Shown one piece after another: positions 33,159-41,924 of a stretch of DNA of 64,000 nt. The position numbers and the translations under genes were made by a program. Every line of letters starts with the position of its first letter. Within the stretch, counting starts at the first letter, position 1. Location of the stretch: positions 10,242 to 74,241 of the forward strand of contig JBBSKF010000001.1 of assembly GCA_038256525.1 (NCBI GenBank), written 5' to 3'. The notes beneath the pieces were generated by a model. The model was not told the origin of the DNA. It worked only from the letters and a program-made list of their open reading frames with translations, and ran no database searches. Origin of the DNA: SCTD01 sp038256525. GTDB taxonomy: Bacteria > Actinomycetota > Actinomycetes > Mycobacteriales > SCTD01.

Positions 33159-34298
33159 TCACAGGGCCTCCACGCCGGCCTCGCGGCGGAGCCGGGCGAC
33201 CACCGGCGGGAGCACGGCCAGGAAGCGGTCGATGTCGGCCTCGGTCGTGCCGTGGTGCAGCGAGAGCCGCACGTTGCCGTGGGTCAGCACTCCCATCGCC
33301 ACCAGCACGTGGCTCGGCTCGAGCGTCGAGGCGGTGCAACTCGAGCCGCTGCTCACGGCGAAACCCTCCCGGTCGAGGGCGGTGAGCAGGGCCTCGCCGT
33401 CCACGTACAGGCAGGAGAAGGTGAGCAGGTGGGGGAGTCGGTCGACCGGATCGCCGACCACCTCGACGTCCGGCACAGCCGCAACGATGCCGAGACGCAG
33501 CCGGTCGACGAGCGGGCGCAGCCGCGCATCCTCGCCGGCCGCCTCGGCCGCGGCTGCCTGCAATCCGACCGCCGCGGACAGGATCTGCGGCAGGCCGGGA
33601 GCCCCGGGGACACGCCCGGCCTCGCGCTCGTCGGTCGGCAGCGGCGAGCGCCAGCGGGTGCCGGTACGGATGGCAAGGACACCGACCCCGGGCGGGCCAC
33701 CCCACTTGTGGGCGCTCGCGGTCAGCAGCGCCCAGCCGGTCGGGATCGGCGCCCGGCCGGCGCTCTGCGCGGCATCGACGAACAGCGGCACCTCACCGCA
33801 GCGCTCGGCGACGGCGTCCACCGGCTGGACGGTGCCGACCTCGTGGCTCGCGCTGATCAGGCAGGCCACGGCGGTGCCGGGACGCAGCGCCGCCCCGAAC
33901 CCGGCCACGTCCACCCGGCCCAGCCGGTCGACGGGCGCGGCGCTGGCCTCGCCCGCGGCATGCGCCACGGCCGACAGCACGCAGGAGTGCTCGATCGCGG
34001 AGTGCACGACGTGCCGCCCGGTGCCTGCGCGTCCGGCGAGCGTGCCCAGCACCGCGAGGTGGGCCGCCTGCGTCCCGGAGCCGGCGAAGCTGACCTCGTC
34101 CGGGCGGGCGCCGAGCACGTCGGCCACCGCCTCGCGCGCACCCTCCAGCAGCAGCCGGGCGCGGCGGGCGGCACCGTACAGCCGGGTGGGATCGGCCCAG
34201 CCGTCGTCGAGCGCGGCCAGCAGCGCAGCGCGGGCCGCCGGGGCGAGCGGCACCGCCGCCGCCGCGTCGAGGTAGCCACCGTCGGAAGGGGCGCTCAT
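33159..34298 (-). CDS. Cysteine desulfurase-like class V aminotransferase
   Basis: The product has 379 aa. NifS/IscS features are the Schiff-base lysine K198 in TASAHKWGGPPGVG, SAIEHSC early, and the sulfur-carrying cysteine C321 in FAVSSGSSCTASTLEPSHVL. It removes sulfur from cysteine as persulfide. The tusA gene directly downstream names a likely acceptor. TACCGT lies 6 nt before its ATG. It diverges from ctaC. Confidence 0.9.
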   Translation of the reverse strand: MSAPSDGGYLDAAAAVPLAPAARAALLAALDDGWADPTRLYGAARRARLLLEGAREAVADVLGARPDEVSFAGSGTQAAHLAVLGTLAGRAGTGRHVVHSAIEHSCVLSAVAHAAGEASAAPVDRLGRVDVAGFGAALRPGTAVACLISASHEVGTVQPVDAVAERCGEVPLFVDAAQSAGRAPIPTGWALLTASAHKWGGPPGVGVLAIRTGTRWRSPLPTDEREAGRVPGAPGLPQILSAAVGLQAAAAEAAGEDARLRPLVDRLRLGIVAAVPDVEVVGDPVDRLPHLLTFSCLYVDGEALLTALDREGFAVSSGSSCTASTLEPSHVLVAMGVLTHGNVRLSLHHGTTEADIDRFLAVLPPVVARLRREAGVEAL

Positions 34299-34304
34299 GA
34301 GGTG

Positions 34305-34310
34305 ACGGTA
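34305..34310 (-). promoter_or_regulatory. -10 element for leaderless cysteine desulfurase transcript
   Basis: Minus-strand TACCGT ends 6 nt before the ATG at 34298. Confidence 0.4.
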
Positions 34311-34351
34311 TGCGCGGCGAGCCCCGGCAGGTGCGGTGAAAGCCGCTGGGC

Positions 34352-34357
34352 TAGGCT
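34352..34357 (+). promoter_or_regulatory. -10 element upstream of ctaC
   Basis: TAGGCT ends 7 nt before the GTG at 34365 and 25 nt before the ATG at 34383. It matches leaderless use of the GTG. Confidence 0.4.
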
Positions 34358-34364
34358 CGCCGCC

Positions 34365-35234
34365 GTGGGATCAGGGGCCAGGATGCGTGCTGTGTCAGGG
34401 TCGATCCCGCGGACGATCCGGCTCGCCACAGTGCTGCTGCCGGTCGGCCTGCTCGCCTCCGGGTGCAGCATGCGGGAGGCCTACGAGAGCACGTTTGCGC
34501 TCGGCTTCCCGGACCCCGTCACCGAGCAGGCGGAGAGCGTCTACGAGCTGTGGTTGGGCTCGGTCGCCGCCGCCGCGGTGGTCGGGGTGTTCGTCACCTT
34601 CCTGATCCTCTACGCGATGGTGCGCTTCCGGAAGACGGGCGACACGCTCCCGCGGCAGGTCCGGTACAACCTGCCGATCGAGGTGCTCTACACCGCGGTC
34701 CCCTTCGTGATCATCGCGGTGCTCTTCTACTACACGACGGTGAGCCAGAACTTCGTCCTCGCCAAGTCGAAGGACGGGGCGGACGTCAACATCGGTGTCG
34801 TCGGCTTCCAGTGGAACTGGACCTTCCGGCACGACGACTCAGGGGTCCAGGTCACCGGTGAGACTCGAAAGCCCGCGCAGCTGGTCCTGCCGACCGACAC
34901 CCGGATCCGCTTCACCGAGACCTCGCCCGACGTCATCCACTCCTTCTTCGTGCCCGCCTTCCTGTTCAAGCAGGACGTCGTCCCCGGTCGGGCCAACACC
35001 TTCGAGATCACGATCACGAAGGAGGGGACCTACATCGGGCGCTGCGCCGAGCTGTGCGGGGAGAAGCACTCGGCGATGAACTTCTCGGTCCGGGCGGTCT
35101 CCCCGCAGGCCTACGCGGACTACATCACCGAGCTCCAGTCCGACCCGGCCAACTCGATCGGGACCACCGCCGGTGACGGCTCGGTCCGCAGCGCCGAGCA
35201 GGCCAAGGAACTGATCGACGGGAGACCCTCATGA
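34365..35234 (+). CDS. ctaC: Cytochrome c oxidase subunit II, lipoprotein
   Basis: The product has 289 aa if it starts at the GTG 34365 (an ATG at 34383 gives 283). A lipobox LLASGCS marks lipid attachment. Two membrane helices follow (about residues 60-85 and 105-127), then the extracellular cupredoxin domain with VGFQWNWTF and the CuA ligands in GRCAELCGEKHSAMNF. It accepts electrons from cytochrome c of the bcc complex. ctaD overlaps its stop by 4 nt (ATGA). Confidence 0.93.
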   Translation: MGSGARMRAVSGSIPRTIRLATVLLPVGLLASGCSMREAYESTFALGFPDPVTEQAESVYELWLGSVAAAAVVGVFVTFLILYAMVRFRKTGDTLPRQVRYNLPIEVLYTAVPFVIIAVLFYYTTVSQNFVLAKSKDGADVNIGVVGFQWNWTFRHDDSGVQVTGETRKPAQLVLPTDTRIRFTETSPDVIHSFFVPAFLFKQDVVPGRANTFEITITKEGTYIGRCAELCGEKHSAMNFSVRAVSPQAYADYITELQSDPANSIGTTAGDGSVRSAEQAKELIDGRPS

Positions 35235-36913
35235 CCTTGCTCGCGGAGGCCACCACCAGCCCGGTGCAGGTGCGCCGGCCGTCGCCCGGCCCGGGCTCGA
35301 AGATCACCAAGGTCCTCACCACCACCGACCACAAGACCATCGGCATGCTCTACCTGTGCACGTCGTTCGCGTTCTTCCTGGCGGCCGGCTTCATGGCGAT
35401 GCTCATCCGGGCCGAGCTGGGCCAGCCAGGGCTGCAGATCGTCAGCCCGGAGCAGTACAACCAGCTGTTCACCATGCACGGCACGATCATGATGTTCCTG
35501 TTCGCCCCGCCGGCGGCGTACGGCTTCACGAACTACATCATGCCGTTGCAGATCGGCGCGCCGGACATGAGCTTCCCGCGCCTGAACGCCTTCTCGTACT
35601 GGCTCTACCTGTTCGGCGGGCTGACCGTCCTGGCCGGCTTTCTCGCCCCCGAGGGTGCTGCGTCGTTCGGCTGGTTCGCCTACGCACCCCTGAACGACAT
35701 CATCCGCTCGCCCTCGATCGGCGCCGACCTGTGGATCGTGGGGCTCGCGGTGTCCGGGCTCGGCACCATCCTGGGGGCCGTCAACTTCATCACGACCATC
35801 ATCACCCTGCGGGCTCCCGGCATGACCATGTTCCGGATGCCGATCTTCACCTGGAACATGCTGGTCACCTCGATCCTGGTCCTGCTGGCCTTCCCGGTCC
35901 TGACCGCGGCGCTGTTCGCGCTGCTGGCCGACCGGCACCTCGGGGCGCAGGTCTACAACCCCGACAACGGTGGGGCGATCCTGTGGCAGCACCTGTTCTG
36001 GTTCTTCGGCCATCCTGAGGTCTACATCATCGCCCTGCCCTTCTTCGGGGTGATCACCGAGATCATCCCGGTGTTCAGCCGCAAGCCGGTGTTCGGCTAC
36101 AAGGGGCTGGTCTTCGCAACGCTCGGCATCGGCGCGCTGTCGCTGACCGTGTGGGCCCACCACATGTACCCGACCGGCGCGGTATATCTACCGTTCTTCG
36201 CCTTCCTGAGCTTCCTCATCGCCGTTCCGACCGGCGTCAAGTTCTTCAACTGGATCGGCACGATGTGGCGCGGCCAGCTCACGTTCGAGACGCCGATGCT
36301 GTTCGCGATCGGCTTTCTGATCACCTTCCTGCTCGGTGGTCTCACCGGTGTGCTGTTGGCTGCGCCGCCCATCGACTTCCACGTCAGCGACACCTACTTC
36401 GTGGTGGCCCACTTCCACTACGTCGTGTTCGGCACCGTGGTGTTCGCCTTCTTCGGCGGCGTCTACTTCTGGTTCCCCAAGCTGACCGGCCGGATGATGA
36501 ACGACCGGCTCGGCAAGGTCCACTTCTGGACCCTGTTCGTGGGCTTCCACCTCACCTTCCTCGTGCAGCACTGGGTCGGGGCGGAGGGGATGCCGCGCCG
36601 CTATGCCGACTACCTGCCGAGTGACGGCTTCACCACGCTGAACATGATCTCGACGGTCGGGGCCTTCGTGCTCGGTGCCTCGACGCTGCCGTTCATCTAC
36701 AACGTGGTCGTGAGCTTCCGCCGCGGCGAGCGGGCTCTCAGTGACGACCCGTGGGGCTTCGGCAACTCCCTCGAGTGGGCGACGTCCTGCCCACCGCCGC
36801 GGCACAACTTCGTGACCATGCCCCGCATCCGCTCGGAGCGGCCCGCCTTCGACCTGCACTTCCCGCAGGTGGCCGGCAAGGCCGACTTCCATGCCTCCCC
36901 GGAAGCGAAGTGA
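35231..36913 (+). CDS. ctaD: Cytochrome c oxidase subunit I (aa3)
   Basis: The product has 560 aa with twelve hydrophobic segments. Heme and copper ligands are visible: HGTIMMFLF (low-spin heme His), WFFGHPEVYI (CuB His-Tyr region), WAHHMY (CuB His pair) and VVAHFHYVVFGTV (heme a3 and a His). It reduces oxygen to water and pumps protons. It starts inside the ctaC stop and is followed by ctaF. Confidence 0.97.
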   Translation: MTLLAEATTSPVQVRRPSPGPGSKITKVLTTTDHKTIGMLYLCTSFAFFLAAGFMAMLIRAELGQPGLQIVSPEQYNQLFTMHGTIMMFLFAPPAAYGFTNYIMPLQIGAPDMSFPRLNAFSYWLYLFGGLTVLAGFLAPEGAASFGWFAYAPLNDIIRSPSIGADLWIVGLAVSGLGTILGAVNFITTIITLRAPGMTMFRMPIFTWNMLVTSILVLLAFPVLTAALFALLADRHLGAQVYNPDNGGAILWQHLFWFFGHPEVYIIALPFFGVITEIIPVFSRKPVFGYKGLVFATLGIGALSLTVWAHHMYPTGAVYLPFFAFLSFLIAVPTGVKFFNWIGTMWRGQLTFETPMLFAIGFLITFLLGGLTGVLLAAPPIDFHVSDTYFVVAHFHYVVFGTVVFAFFGGVYFWFPKLTGRMMNDRLGKVHFWTLFVGFHLTFLVQHWVGAEGMPRRYADYLPSDGFTTLNMISTVGAFVLGASTLPFIYNVVVSFRRGERALSDDPWGFGNSLEWATSCPPPRHNFVTMPRIRSERPAFDLHFPQVAGKADFHASPEAK

Positions 36914-36917
36914 TTCG

Positions 36918-37385
36918 GTGAAGGTCGAGGGCTACCTGTTCGCCCTGCTGGCGGCATTCCTGGTGCCGGTGACGGTGATCTACTGGCTGCTGTCCAAGGA
37001 TCCCACCGGTACGGCGTGCCTGATCATGTCCATCGGGCTCGCCTTCATGGTGGGCTGGTATCTGCTGTTCACCGCGCGCCGGATGGACGCCCGCCCCGAG
37101 GACCGCCCGGATGCCGAGATCAGTGAGGGCTCCGGAGAGGTCGGCTTCTTCCCGCCGCACTCCTGGTGGCCGATCGCCATGGCGGGGGCGTTCACTCTCA
37201 CCATGCTCGGCACCATCATCGGCCCGTTCCTCGTGATGATCGGCGCGGCCACGCTGGTCGTGGCGGCCGGCGGCTTCCTGTTCGAGTACTACGTCGGCGT
37301 GAACCGGACGCAGGGGTACACCGTCGGGGCGGTGCAGGCGATGGGGGAGCAGCCGACCAGCACGCGCAAGTTCCTCGGCGAATAG
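36918..37385 (+). CDS. ctaF: Cytochrome c oxidase subunit IV, actinobacterial CtaF
   Basis: The product has 155 aa from the GTG at 36918. An ATG at 36891 would overlap ctaD by 23 nt. Four hydrophobic helices in two pairs (YLFALLAAFLVPVTVIYWL, GTACLIMSIGLAFMVGWYLLF, WWPIAMAGAFTLTMLG and IIGPFLVMIGAATLVVAAGGFLF) and the C-terminal YYVGVNRTQGYTVGAV match the actinobacterial subunit IV. It belongs to the respiratory bcc-aa3 supercomplex. Confidence 0.9.
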   Translation: MKVEGYLFALLAAFLVPVTVIYWLLSKDPTGTACLIMSIGLAFMVGWYLLFTARRMDARPEDRPDAEISEGSGEVGFFPPHSWWPIAMAGAFTLTMLGTIIGPFLVMIGAATLVVAAGGFLFEYYVGVNRTQGYTVGAVQAMGEQPTSTRKFLGE

Positions 37386-37516
37386 CTCAGGTCGACCGCC
37401 GCTGCCGGAGTCGGGCCAAGGGGCCGGCGAGTCGGGGGCGCCGGGCCTGTGGAGGCGGCTGCGCAGCGTGGCGAGGCGGCGGGGTGGCGAGCCCCGAGCC
37501 CCGATCCCCCAACCCC

Positions 37517-37582
37517 CGCCGATCATGGAGTTGTGGCACACCCGTTGAGCGTGCCGGCCGAGCACAAGTTCCATGATCGGCG
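37517..37582. repeat. 66-bp palindromic repeat, copy 2
   Basis: CGCCGATCATGGA at 37517 pairs perfectly with TCCATGATCGGCG ending at 37582, with further internal pairing around a loop containing TGAGCGTG. It is the same length as the copy at 14401-14466 (49 of 66 identical). Position pair 4/63 is T-A there and C-G here, a compensated change that supports a selected hairpin. It lies in the 265-bp gap between convergent ctaF and qcrB, after a C-rich run, where it may terminate both. The rest of the gap shows no gene. Confidence 0.8.
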
Positions 37583-37650
37583 AGAGGAAGGCGGGGGTCC
37601 ACCTGCTGTCGGTGCTCCGGCCAGGACAGCGGCACGGGCCGGGGAGCCGG

Positions 37651-39285
37651 CTACGAGGGTCGGTTCGTCTTGCTGGTCGCTTCGAGCTCGGGCAGCGTCG
37701 CTTCGGGCCGCTCCGCTGATCCGTTCTTCGAGCCGTTCTTGGAACCGTTGCGACGGGGCGAGAAGAAGCCGTCTTTATCCGGCGCCGGCTCGACCGCTGC
37801 CTTCTCATATCCGGGGCCGAGCGGCGGTGGAGCGCTGTGGTCCAGCGCCTCGGCCTCCACGCCGGTGAGCCCGAGCTGGTAGACGAGCGGCAACGGGACG
37901 GTTTCCTCGACGAACTCGCCGGAGGGCAGCCGCCGGATGGTGCCCGACTCGATGCCGTGGTGCAGCAGCTCCTGGTCACTGTGCTGCAGCGCGAGGCACC
38001 AGCGCTTGGTGATCACGTAGACCAGCGGCGGCACCACGATCAAGGCAATGCGTCCTGCGATCGTCATGGAGTTGACGTTCACGCCGAAGACCGAGGCGAT
38101 CACGTCGTTGCCACCCGCGATGACGAGGATGATGTAGAAGGCGAGGGACATGGCGCCGATGGCGGTCCGCACCGGAACGTCGCGCGGACGGTCCAACAGG
38201 TTGTGGTAGTCGCGGTCGCGGGTGAAGCGTGCCTCGAGCCACGGGTAGACCATCATCACCGTGAACATCAGCCCGGGCATGATCACTGTCGGGAGCAGGA
38301 CGTTGAACGGCACCGTGTAGCCGAGGCCGCTCAGCTCCCAGTTGGGCATGAGGCGCAACGAGCCGTCGAGGAAGCCGATGTACCAGTCGGGCTGTGAGCC
38401 GGCGGTCACCTGCGAGGCGTTGTACGGCCCGTACAGCCAGATGGGGTTGATCTGCGCCAATCCGCCGAGCGCGGCCATCACCGCGAACACCAGGAAGAAG
38501 AAGCCACCGGCCTTGGCGGCATAGGCGGGATAGAGCCGGGAGCCGACCACGTTGTTCTCGGTCCGGCCCGGTCCGGCGAACTGGGTGTGCTTCTGGTACC
38601 AGATCATCAGCATGTGGAAGGTGATCAGGCCGAGGATGGCCAGCGGGATCACGAAGATGTGCAAGGCGTAGAGCCGGTCGAGGAACTCTGTGCCGGGGTA
38701 TTCGCCGCCGTAGATCAGGAACGTGGCCCACGAGCCGATGACCGGAACCGACAAGATGATGCCGTGGAAGATGCGGGCGCCGGTGCCGGACAGCAGGTCG
38801 TCCGGCAGTGAGTAGCCGGCGAAGCCTTCGAGCAGACCGAGAACCAGCAGCAGCACGCCGATGAGCCAGTTGAGCTCGCGCGGCTTGCGGAAGGCACCGG
38901 TGAAGAACACCCGCATGAGGTGCACCACGATCGCGGCGATGAACAGCAGGGCCGCCCAGTGATGGATCTGCCGCATGATCAGGCCGCCGCGCACGTCGAA
39001 GCTGATGTAGAGCGTCGACTCGTAGGCCTGCGACATCGTCACGCCCTTGAGCGGGATGTAGCCGCCGTCGTAGACGACCTCGGTCAGGGACGGTGTGTAG
39101 AAGAACGACAGATAGGTCCCGGTGAGCAGCAGGATGATGAAGCTGTAGAGCGCGATCTCGCCGAGCATGAACGACCAGTGGTCCGGAAAGACCTTGTTGA
39201 GGCTCTTGCGGACGTAGCCGGCGGCGCCGAGCCGTTCGTCCACCCAGCCGGCCGTGGTGGCGGGCGCCTTTTCCAGACGGCTCAT
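37651..39285 (-). CDS. qcrB: Cytochrome bc1 complex subunit b (QcrB)
   Basis: The product has 544 aa from the ATG at 39285 (MSRLEKAPATT), overlapping the qcrA stop as ATGA. Heme-binding histidine pairs are in IMRQIHHWAALLF and GLITFHMLMIW, and the quinol-site region PDWYIGFLDG is present. The membrane core is followed by a long cytoplasmic tail with an Asn-Gly-Ser-Lys run (NGSKNGSKNGS) that is low complexity. It transfers electrons from menaquinol to the Rieske protein. Confidence 0.96.
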   Translation of the reverse strand: MSRLEKAPATTAGWVDERLGAAGYVRKSLNKVFPDHWSFMLGEIALYSFIILLLTGTYLSFFYTPSLTEVVYDGGYIPLKGVTMSQAYESTLYISFDVRGGLIMRQIHHWAALLFIAAIVVHLMRVFFTGAFRKPRELNWLIGVLLLVLGLLEGFAGYSLPDDLLSGTGARIFHGIILSVPVIGSWATFLIYGGEYPGTEFLDRLYALHIFVIPLAILGLITFHMLMIWYQKHTQFAGPGRTENNVVGSRLYPAYAAKAGGFFFLVFAVMAALGGLAQINPIWLYGPYNASQVTAGSQPDWYIGFLDGSLRLMPNWELSGLGYTVPFNVLLPTVIMPGLMFTVMMVYPWLEARFTRDRDYHNLLDRPRDVPVRTAIGAMSLAFYIILVIAGGNDVIASVFGVNVNSMTIAGRIALIVVPPLVYVITKRWCLALQHSDQELLHHGIESGTIRRLPSGEFVEETVPLPLVYQLGLTGVEAEALDHSAPPPLGPGYEKAAVEPAPDKDGFFSPRRNGSKNGSKNGSAERPEATLPELEATSKTNRPS

Positions 39286-40415
39286 GTCCCACGCTCCCAA
39301 TAGCTCGGACCGATCGGCTCCGAAAAGTCGCCTTGCGCGATGAAGTATCCCTCGTCATCGACCGAGATCGCCAGTTGGGGAAGGGCGCGGGCGGCCGGTC
39401 CGAAGATGACCGTGGCTCCGGTGCTCGCGTCGAAGACCGACTGGTGGCAGGGGCACAGCAGGTTGTGGGTCTGCTGCTCGTACAGCTTGACCGGGCAGCC
39501 CAGGTGGGTGCAGATGCTCGAGTAGACGACATGCCCCTTGTAGGCCCAGTCCTGTTGCTCGCCCTCGAGCTTGAGCTCCTCGGGACGCATGCGGATGAGC
39601 AGTGCCGGTGAGTCGGCCGCGATCGTGCCGTGGAAGACGTCGGGGAAGACGCTCTCGACCCCGCCGATCTGCAGATCGCCGAGCTTGACCGGAGTGCCGT
39701 TCTGGCGGATGAGACGGACCCCCTCGACCCACGAGGTCGTCGCCAGCACCCGCTCCTTGTGCTGGAAGCGCCCGAGGAAGCCGACGAACGGCAACGGCAG
39801 CAGCGCGAGCGAGCCGGCTCCGAGCAGCAAGGTGTTGCGCAACAGCTTGCGGCGGGGCAGCCCGGTGTCGGCCAGGCCCTGCCGAAGCGCCTTCGCGGTC
39901 GCGGCGCGCTCGTCCGGCGCGGAGCCGAAGGGGTGTCGCTCCTGCACGGCCTCGTCGTCGACCATCAGGAGCTTGGCCCACAGCACCGTCCCGGCGCCGA
40001 CGCCGCCCAGGGCCATGGCCATGAACACCCCGAGCAGGGGGGTGAAGTAGGCGTTGCCCGGCGCGCCGAACTCCTGCTCCTGGGCGAAGAACGTCACGAT
40101 GAAGCTGATCACGCCGATCACGGCCAGCAGGAACAGCGAGGCGACCTTGCGTTCGGCGATGGCGGCGTCGCGCTCGCTGAGTGGGGCGTGTGGCGGGTGC
40201 GCCGCGGGCTGGGCGGGGTGATCGCTGTGCCGCTGTCCGTCGCCGTGACCGGAGGTGTACAGGTCGGTGCCGCTGCTGCTGTTGGTGTGACTGCTGGAGG
40301 AGACGTCGGACCCGCGGGTGTCGCCGGGACCGCTGGCCGAACTGCTCGGCCGGGGTGAGCTCAGCTTTTCGGGCAACGAGCCCGAGTCGGGGTGCTCGGG
40401 CCGGTCGTCGCTCAT
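39282..40415 (-). CDS. qcrA: Rieske iron-sulfur subunit (QcrA)
   Basis: The product has 377 aa from the ATG at 40415. A long Ser/His/Pro-rich cytoplasmic N terminus (about 100 residues) precedes three membrane helices, the actinobacterial topology. The Rieske cluster ligands are in CTHLGC and CPCHQSVFD (Cys-x-His, Cys-x-x-His). It overlaps qcrC (ATGA at 40415) and qcrB by 4 nt each, so subunit stoichiometry is likely set by coupled translation. Confidence 0.95.
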   Translation of the reverse strand: MSDDRPEHPDSGSLPEKLSSPRPSSSASGPGDTRGSDVSSSSHTNSSSGTDLYTSGHGDGQRHSDHPAQPAAHPPHAPLSERDAAIAERKVASLFLLAVIGVISFIVTFFAQEQEFGAPGNAYFTPLLGVFMAMALGGVGAGTVLWAKLLMVDDEAVQERHPFGSAPDERAATAKALRQGLADTGLPRRKLLRNTLLLGAGSLALLPLPFVGFLGRFQHKERVLATTSWVEGVRLIRQNGTPVKLGDLQIGGVESVFPDVFHGTIAADSPALLIRMRPEELKLEGEQQDWAYKGHVVYSSICTHLGCPVKLYEQQTHNLLCPCHQSVFDASTGATVIFGPAARALPQLAISVDDEGYFIAQGDFSEPIGPSYWERGT

Positions 40416-41188
40416 GAGCGGGCTCCGATCCACAGCGTCATCATGATCAGCACCGCGATGCCCACGACCCAGATGACCAGGCCCTCGGTCAGCGGGCCGT
40501 AGCGGCCCAGGCTCGCCCCGCCGACGTCCTCGGCTTGCGTGATGTAGGTGACGTAGCGGGTGATCGCCTTCTTCTCCTCGACGCTGAGCTGGTTGTCGCC
40601 GTAGCGCGGCATCGACTCCGGGCCGGACTGCATGGCCGTGTAGATGACGCGCGCGCTGGCCGACTCGAGCTCCGGGGCGTACTTGCCGTAGGTCAGCGCG
40701 CCGCCGGAGCCGGCGAAGTTGTGACAGCTGGCGCAGTTGGTGCGGAACAGCGCCCCGCCGAGCTGCAGGTCGCCGTCATCGAGGTCGCCCGCGGGGACCG
40801 TCGGGCCGCCGCCCTGGCCCTGGATGTACTCGGCGAGCGCGTCGATCTCCTCCAGGGTGTAGCGCACGTCCTTGCGCGGAGCCTGCTGCACGCCGGCCGC
40901 GAGCGGCATGCGGCCGCTCTCCACCTGGAAGATCACCGAGGAGGCGCCGACCCCGATCAGCGTCGGCCCACCCGAGCCGCCGGCGAGGTCGAGCCCGTGG
41001 CAGGTCGAGCAGCCCGACAGGTAGAGGTCGCGCCCCTCCTGAACCAGCTCCTCCTTCGTCGGGGCCGGCTTCGTGGCGGCTGGCTCCTCGACCGCCGAGC
41101 TGGGGGCGGCGACTGCGGTGTACAGCGTGCCGACGATGCTGAGGGAGAGCAGCACCACGGCGTACCCGCTCAGCTTGGTCTTCTTCAC
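40412..41188 (-). CDS. qcrC: Diheme cytochrome c subunit QcrC
   Basis: The product has 258 aa. An N-terminal membrane segment is followed by two c-type heme sites, CSTCHGLD and CASCHNFAG, and a C-terminal anchor helix (GLVIWVVGIAVLIMMTLWIG). The two-heme form is characteristic of actinobacteria lacking soluble cytochrome c; it connects the bc complex directly to CtaC. It is the first qcr gene, 10 nt after ctaE. Confidence 0.95.
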   Translation of the reverse strand: MKKTKLSGYAVVLLSLSIVGTLYTAVAAPSSAVEEPAATKPAPTKEELVQEGRDLYLSGCSTCHGLDLAGGSGGPTLIGVGASSVIFQVESGRMPLAAGVQQAPRKDVRYTLEEIDALAEYIQGQGGGPTVPAGDLDDGDLQLGGALFRTNCASCHNFAGSGGALTYGKYAPELESASARVIYTAMQSGPESMPRYGDNQLSVEEKKAITRYVTYITQAEDVGGASLGRYGPLTEGLVIWVVGIAVLIMMTLWIGARS

Positions 41189-41198
41189 GCGAGTCCGT

Positions 41199-41825
41199 TC
41201 ACTGGATGATGTAGATCGCGGCGAACAGCCCGATCCACACGACGTCGACGAAGTGCCAGTAGTAGGAGGTGACGATCGCGCTGGTCGCCTTCTCGGCGTT
41301 GTAGCGCCCCACGGTCGAGCGGAGCAGCACGACGACGAAGGCGAACAGGCCGGCGACCACGTGCAGCCCGTGGAACCCGGTGGTGAGGTAGAACACCGAG
41401 CCGTACGGCGCGGAGGCGATCGTCAGGCCCTCGTGGACCAGCTCGCGGTACTCGTTGACCTGCCCCAGCACGAAGGCGGTGCCCATGACGAGCGTCAGGA
41501 CGTACCAGCGGCGCAGTCCGTAGACGTCGCCACGCTCGGCCGCGAACACCCCGAGCTGGCAGGTCACCGACGACGCCACCAGGATCACGGTGAAGACCAG
41601 GGCGTACGGCACGTTGAGCTCGGCGGTGTACTCCGCCCACACCTCGGCGCCCTGCACCGAGCGGATCGTGAAGTACATCGCGAACAGCGCCGCGAAGAAC
41701 ATCAGCTCCGAGGACAGCCAGACGATCGTCCCGACGCTGACCATGTTCGGCCGGGTCAACGACCCGTGGCCGCTCGCGGCCCCGTGCGGAGGTGCAGCGG
41801 CCGGGGGCGCGGCGGTCGTCGTCAC
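41199..41825 (-). CDS. ctaE: Cytochrome c oxidase subunit III
   Basis: The product has 208 aa from the GTG at 41825 (VTTTAAPPAAAPPHG). The five-helix subunit III core is visible, with WLSSELMFFAALFAMYF, TGFHGLHVVAGL and SYYWHFVDVVWIGLFAAIY near the end. It stabilises the aa3 oxidase. Order ctaE-qcrC-qcrA-qcrB is conserved in actinobacteria. A 44-codon upstream extension of the frame has no homology. Confidence 0.95.
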   Translation of the reverse strand: MTTTAAPPAAAPPHGAASGHGSLTRPNMVSVGTIVWLSSELMFFAALFAMYFTIRSVQGAEVWAEYTAELNVPYALVFTVILVASSVTCQLGVFAAERGDVYGLRRWYVLTLVMGTAFVLGQVNEYRELVHEGLTIASAPYGSVFYLTTGFHGLHVVAGLFAFVVVLLRSTVGRYNAEKATSAIVTSYYWHFVDVVWIGLFAAIYIIQ

Positions 41826-41911
41826 GTGAGCATCATGGCAGGCCGGGACGGCCCCCACCACGCGGGGCGGGGGCGCGTCGCGGTCGGTGCGCCGTGACCT
41901 GCTTTCGGGCC

Positions 41912-41917
41912 TACCCT
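41912..41917 (+). promoter_or_regulatory. -10 element for leaderless ctaG-like transcript
   Basis: TACCCT ends 7 nt before the GTG at 41925, in the gap divergent from ctaE. Confidence 0.4.
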
Positions 41918-41924
41918 GGGGAAC

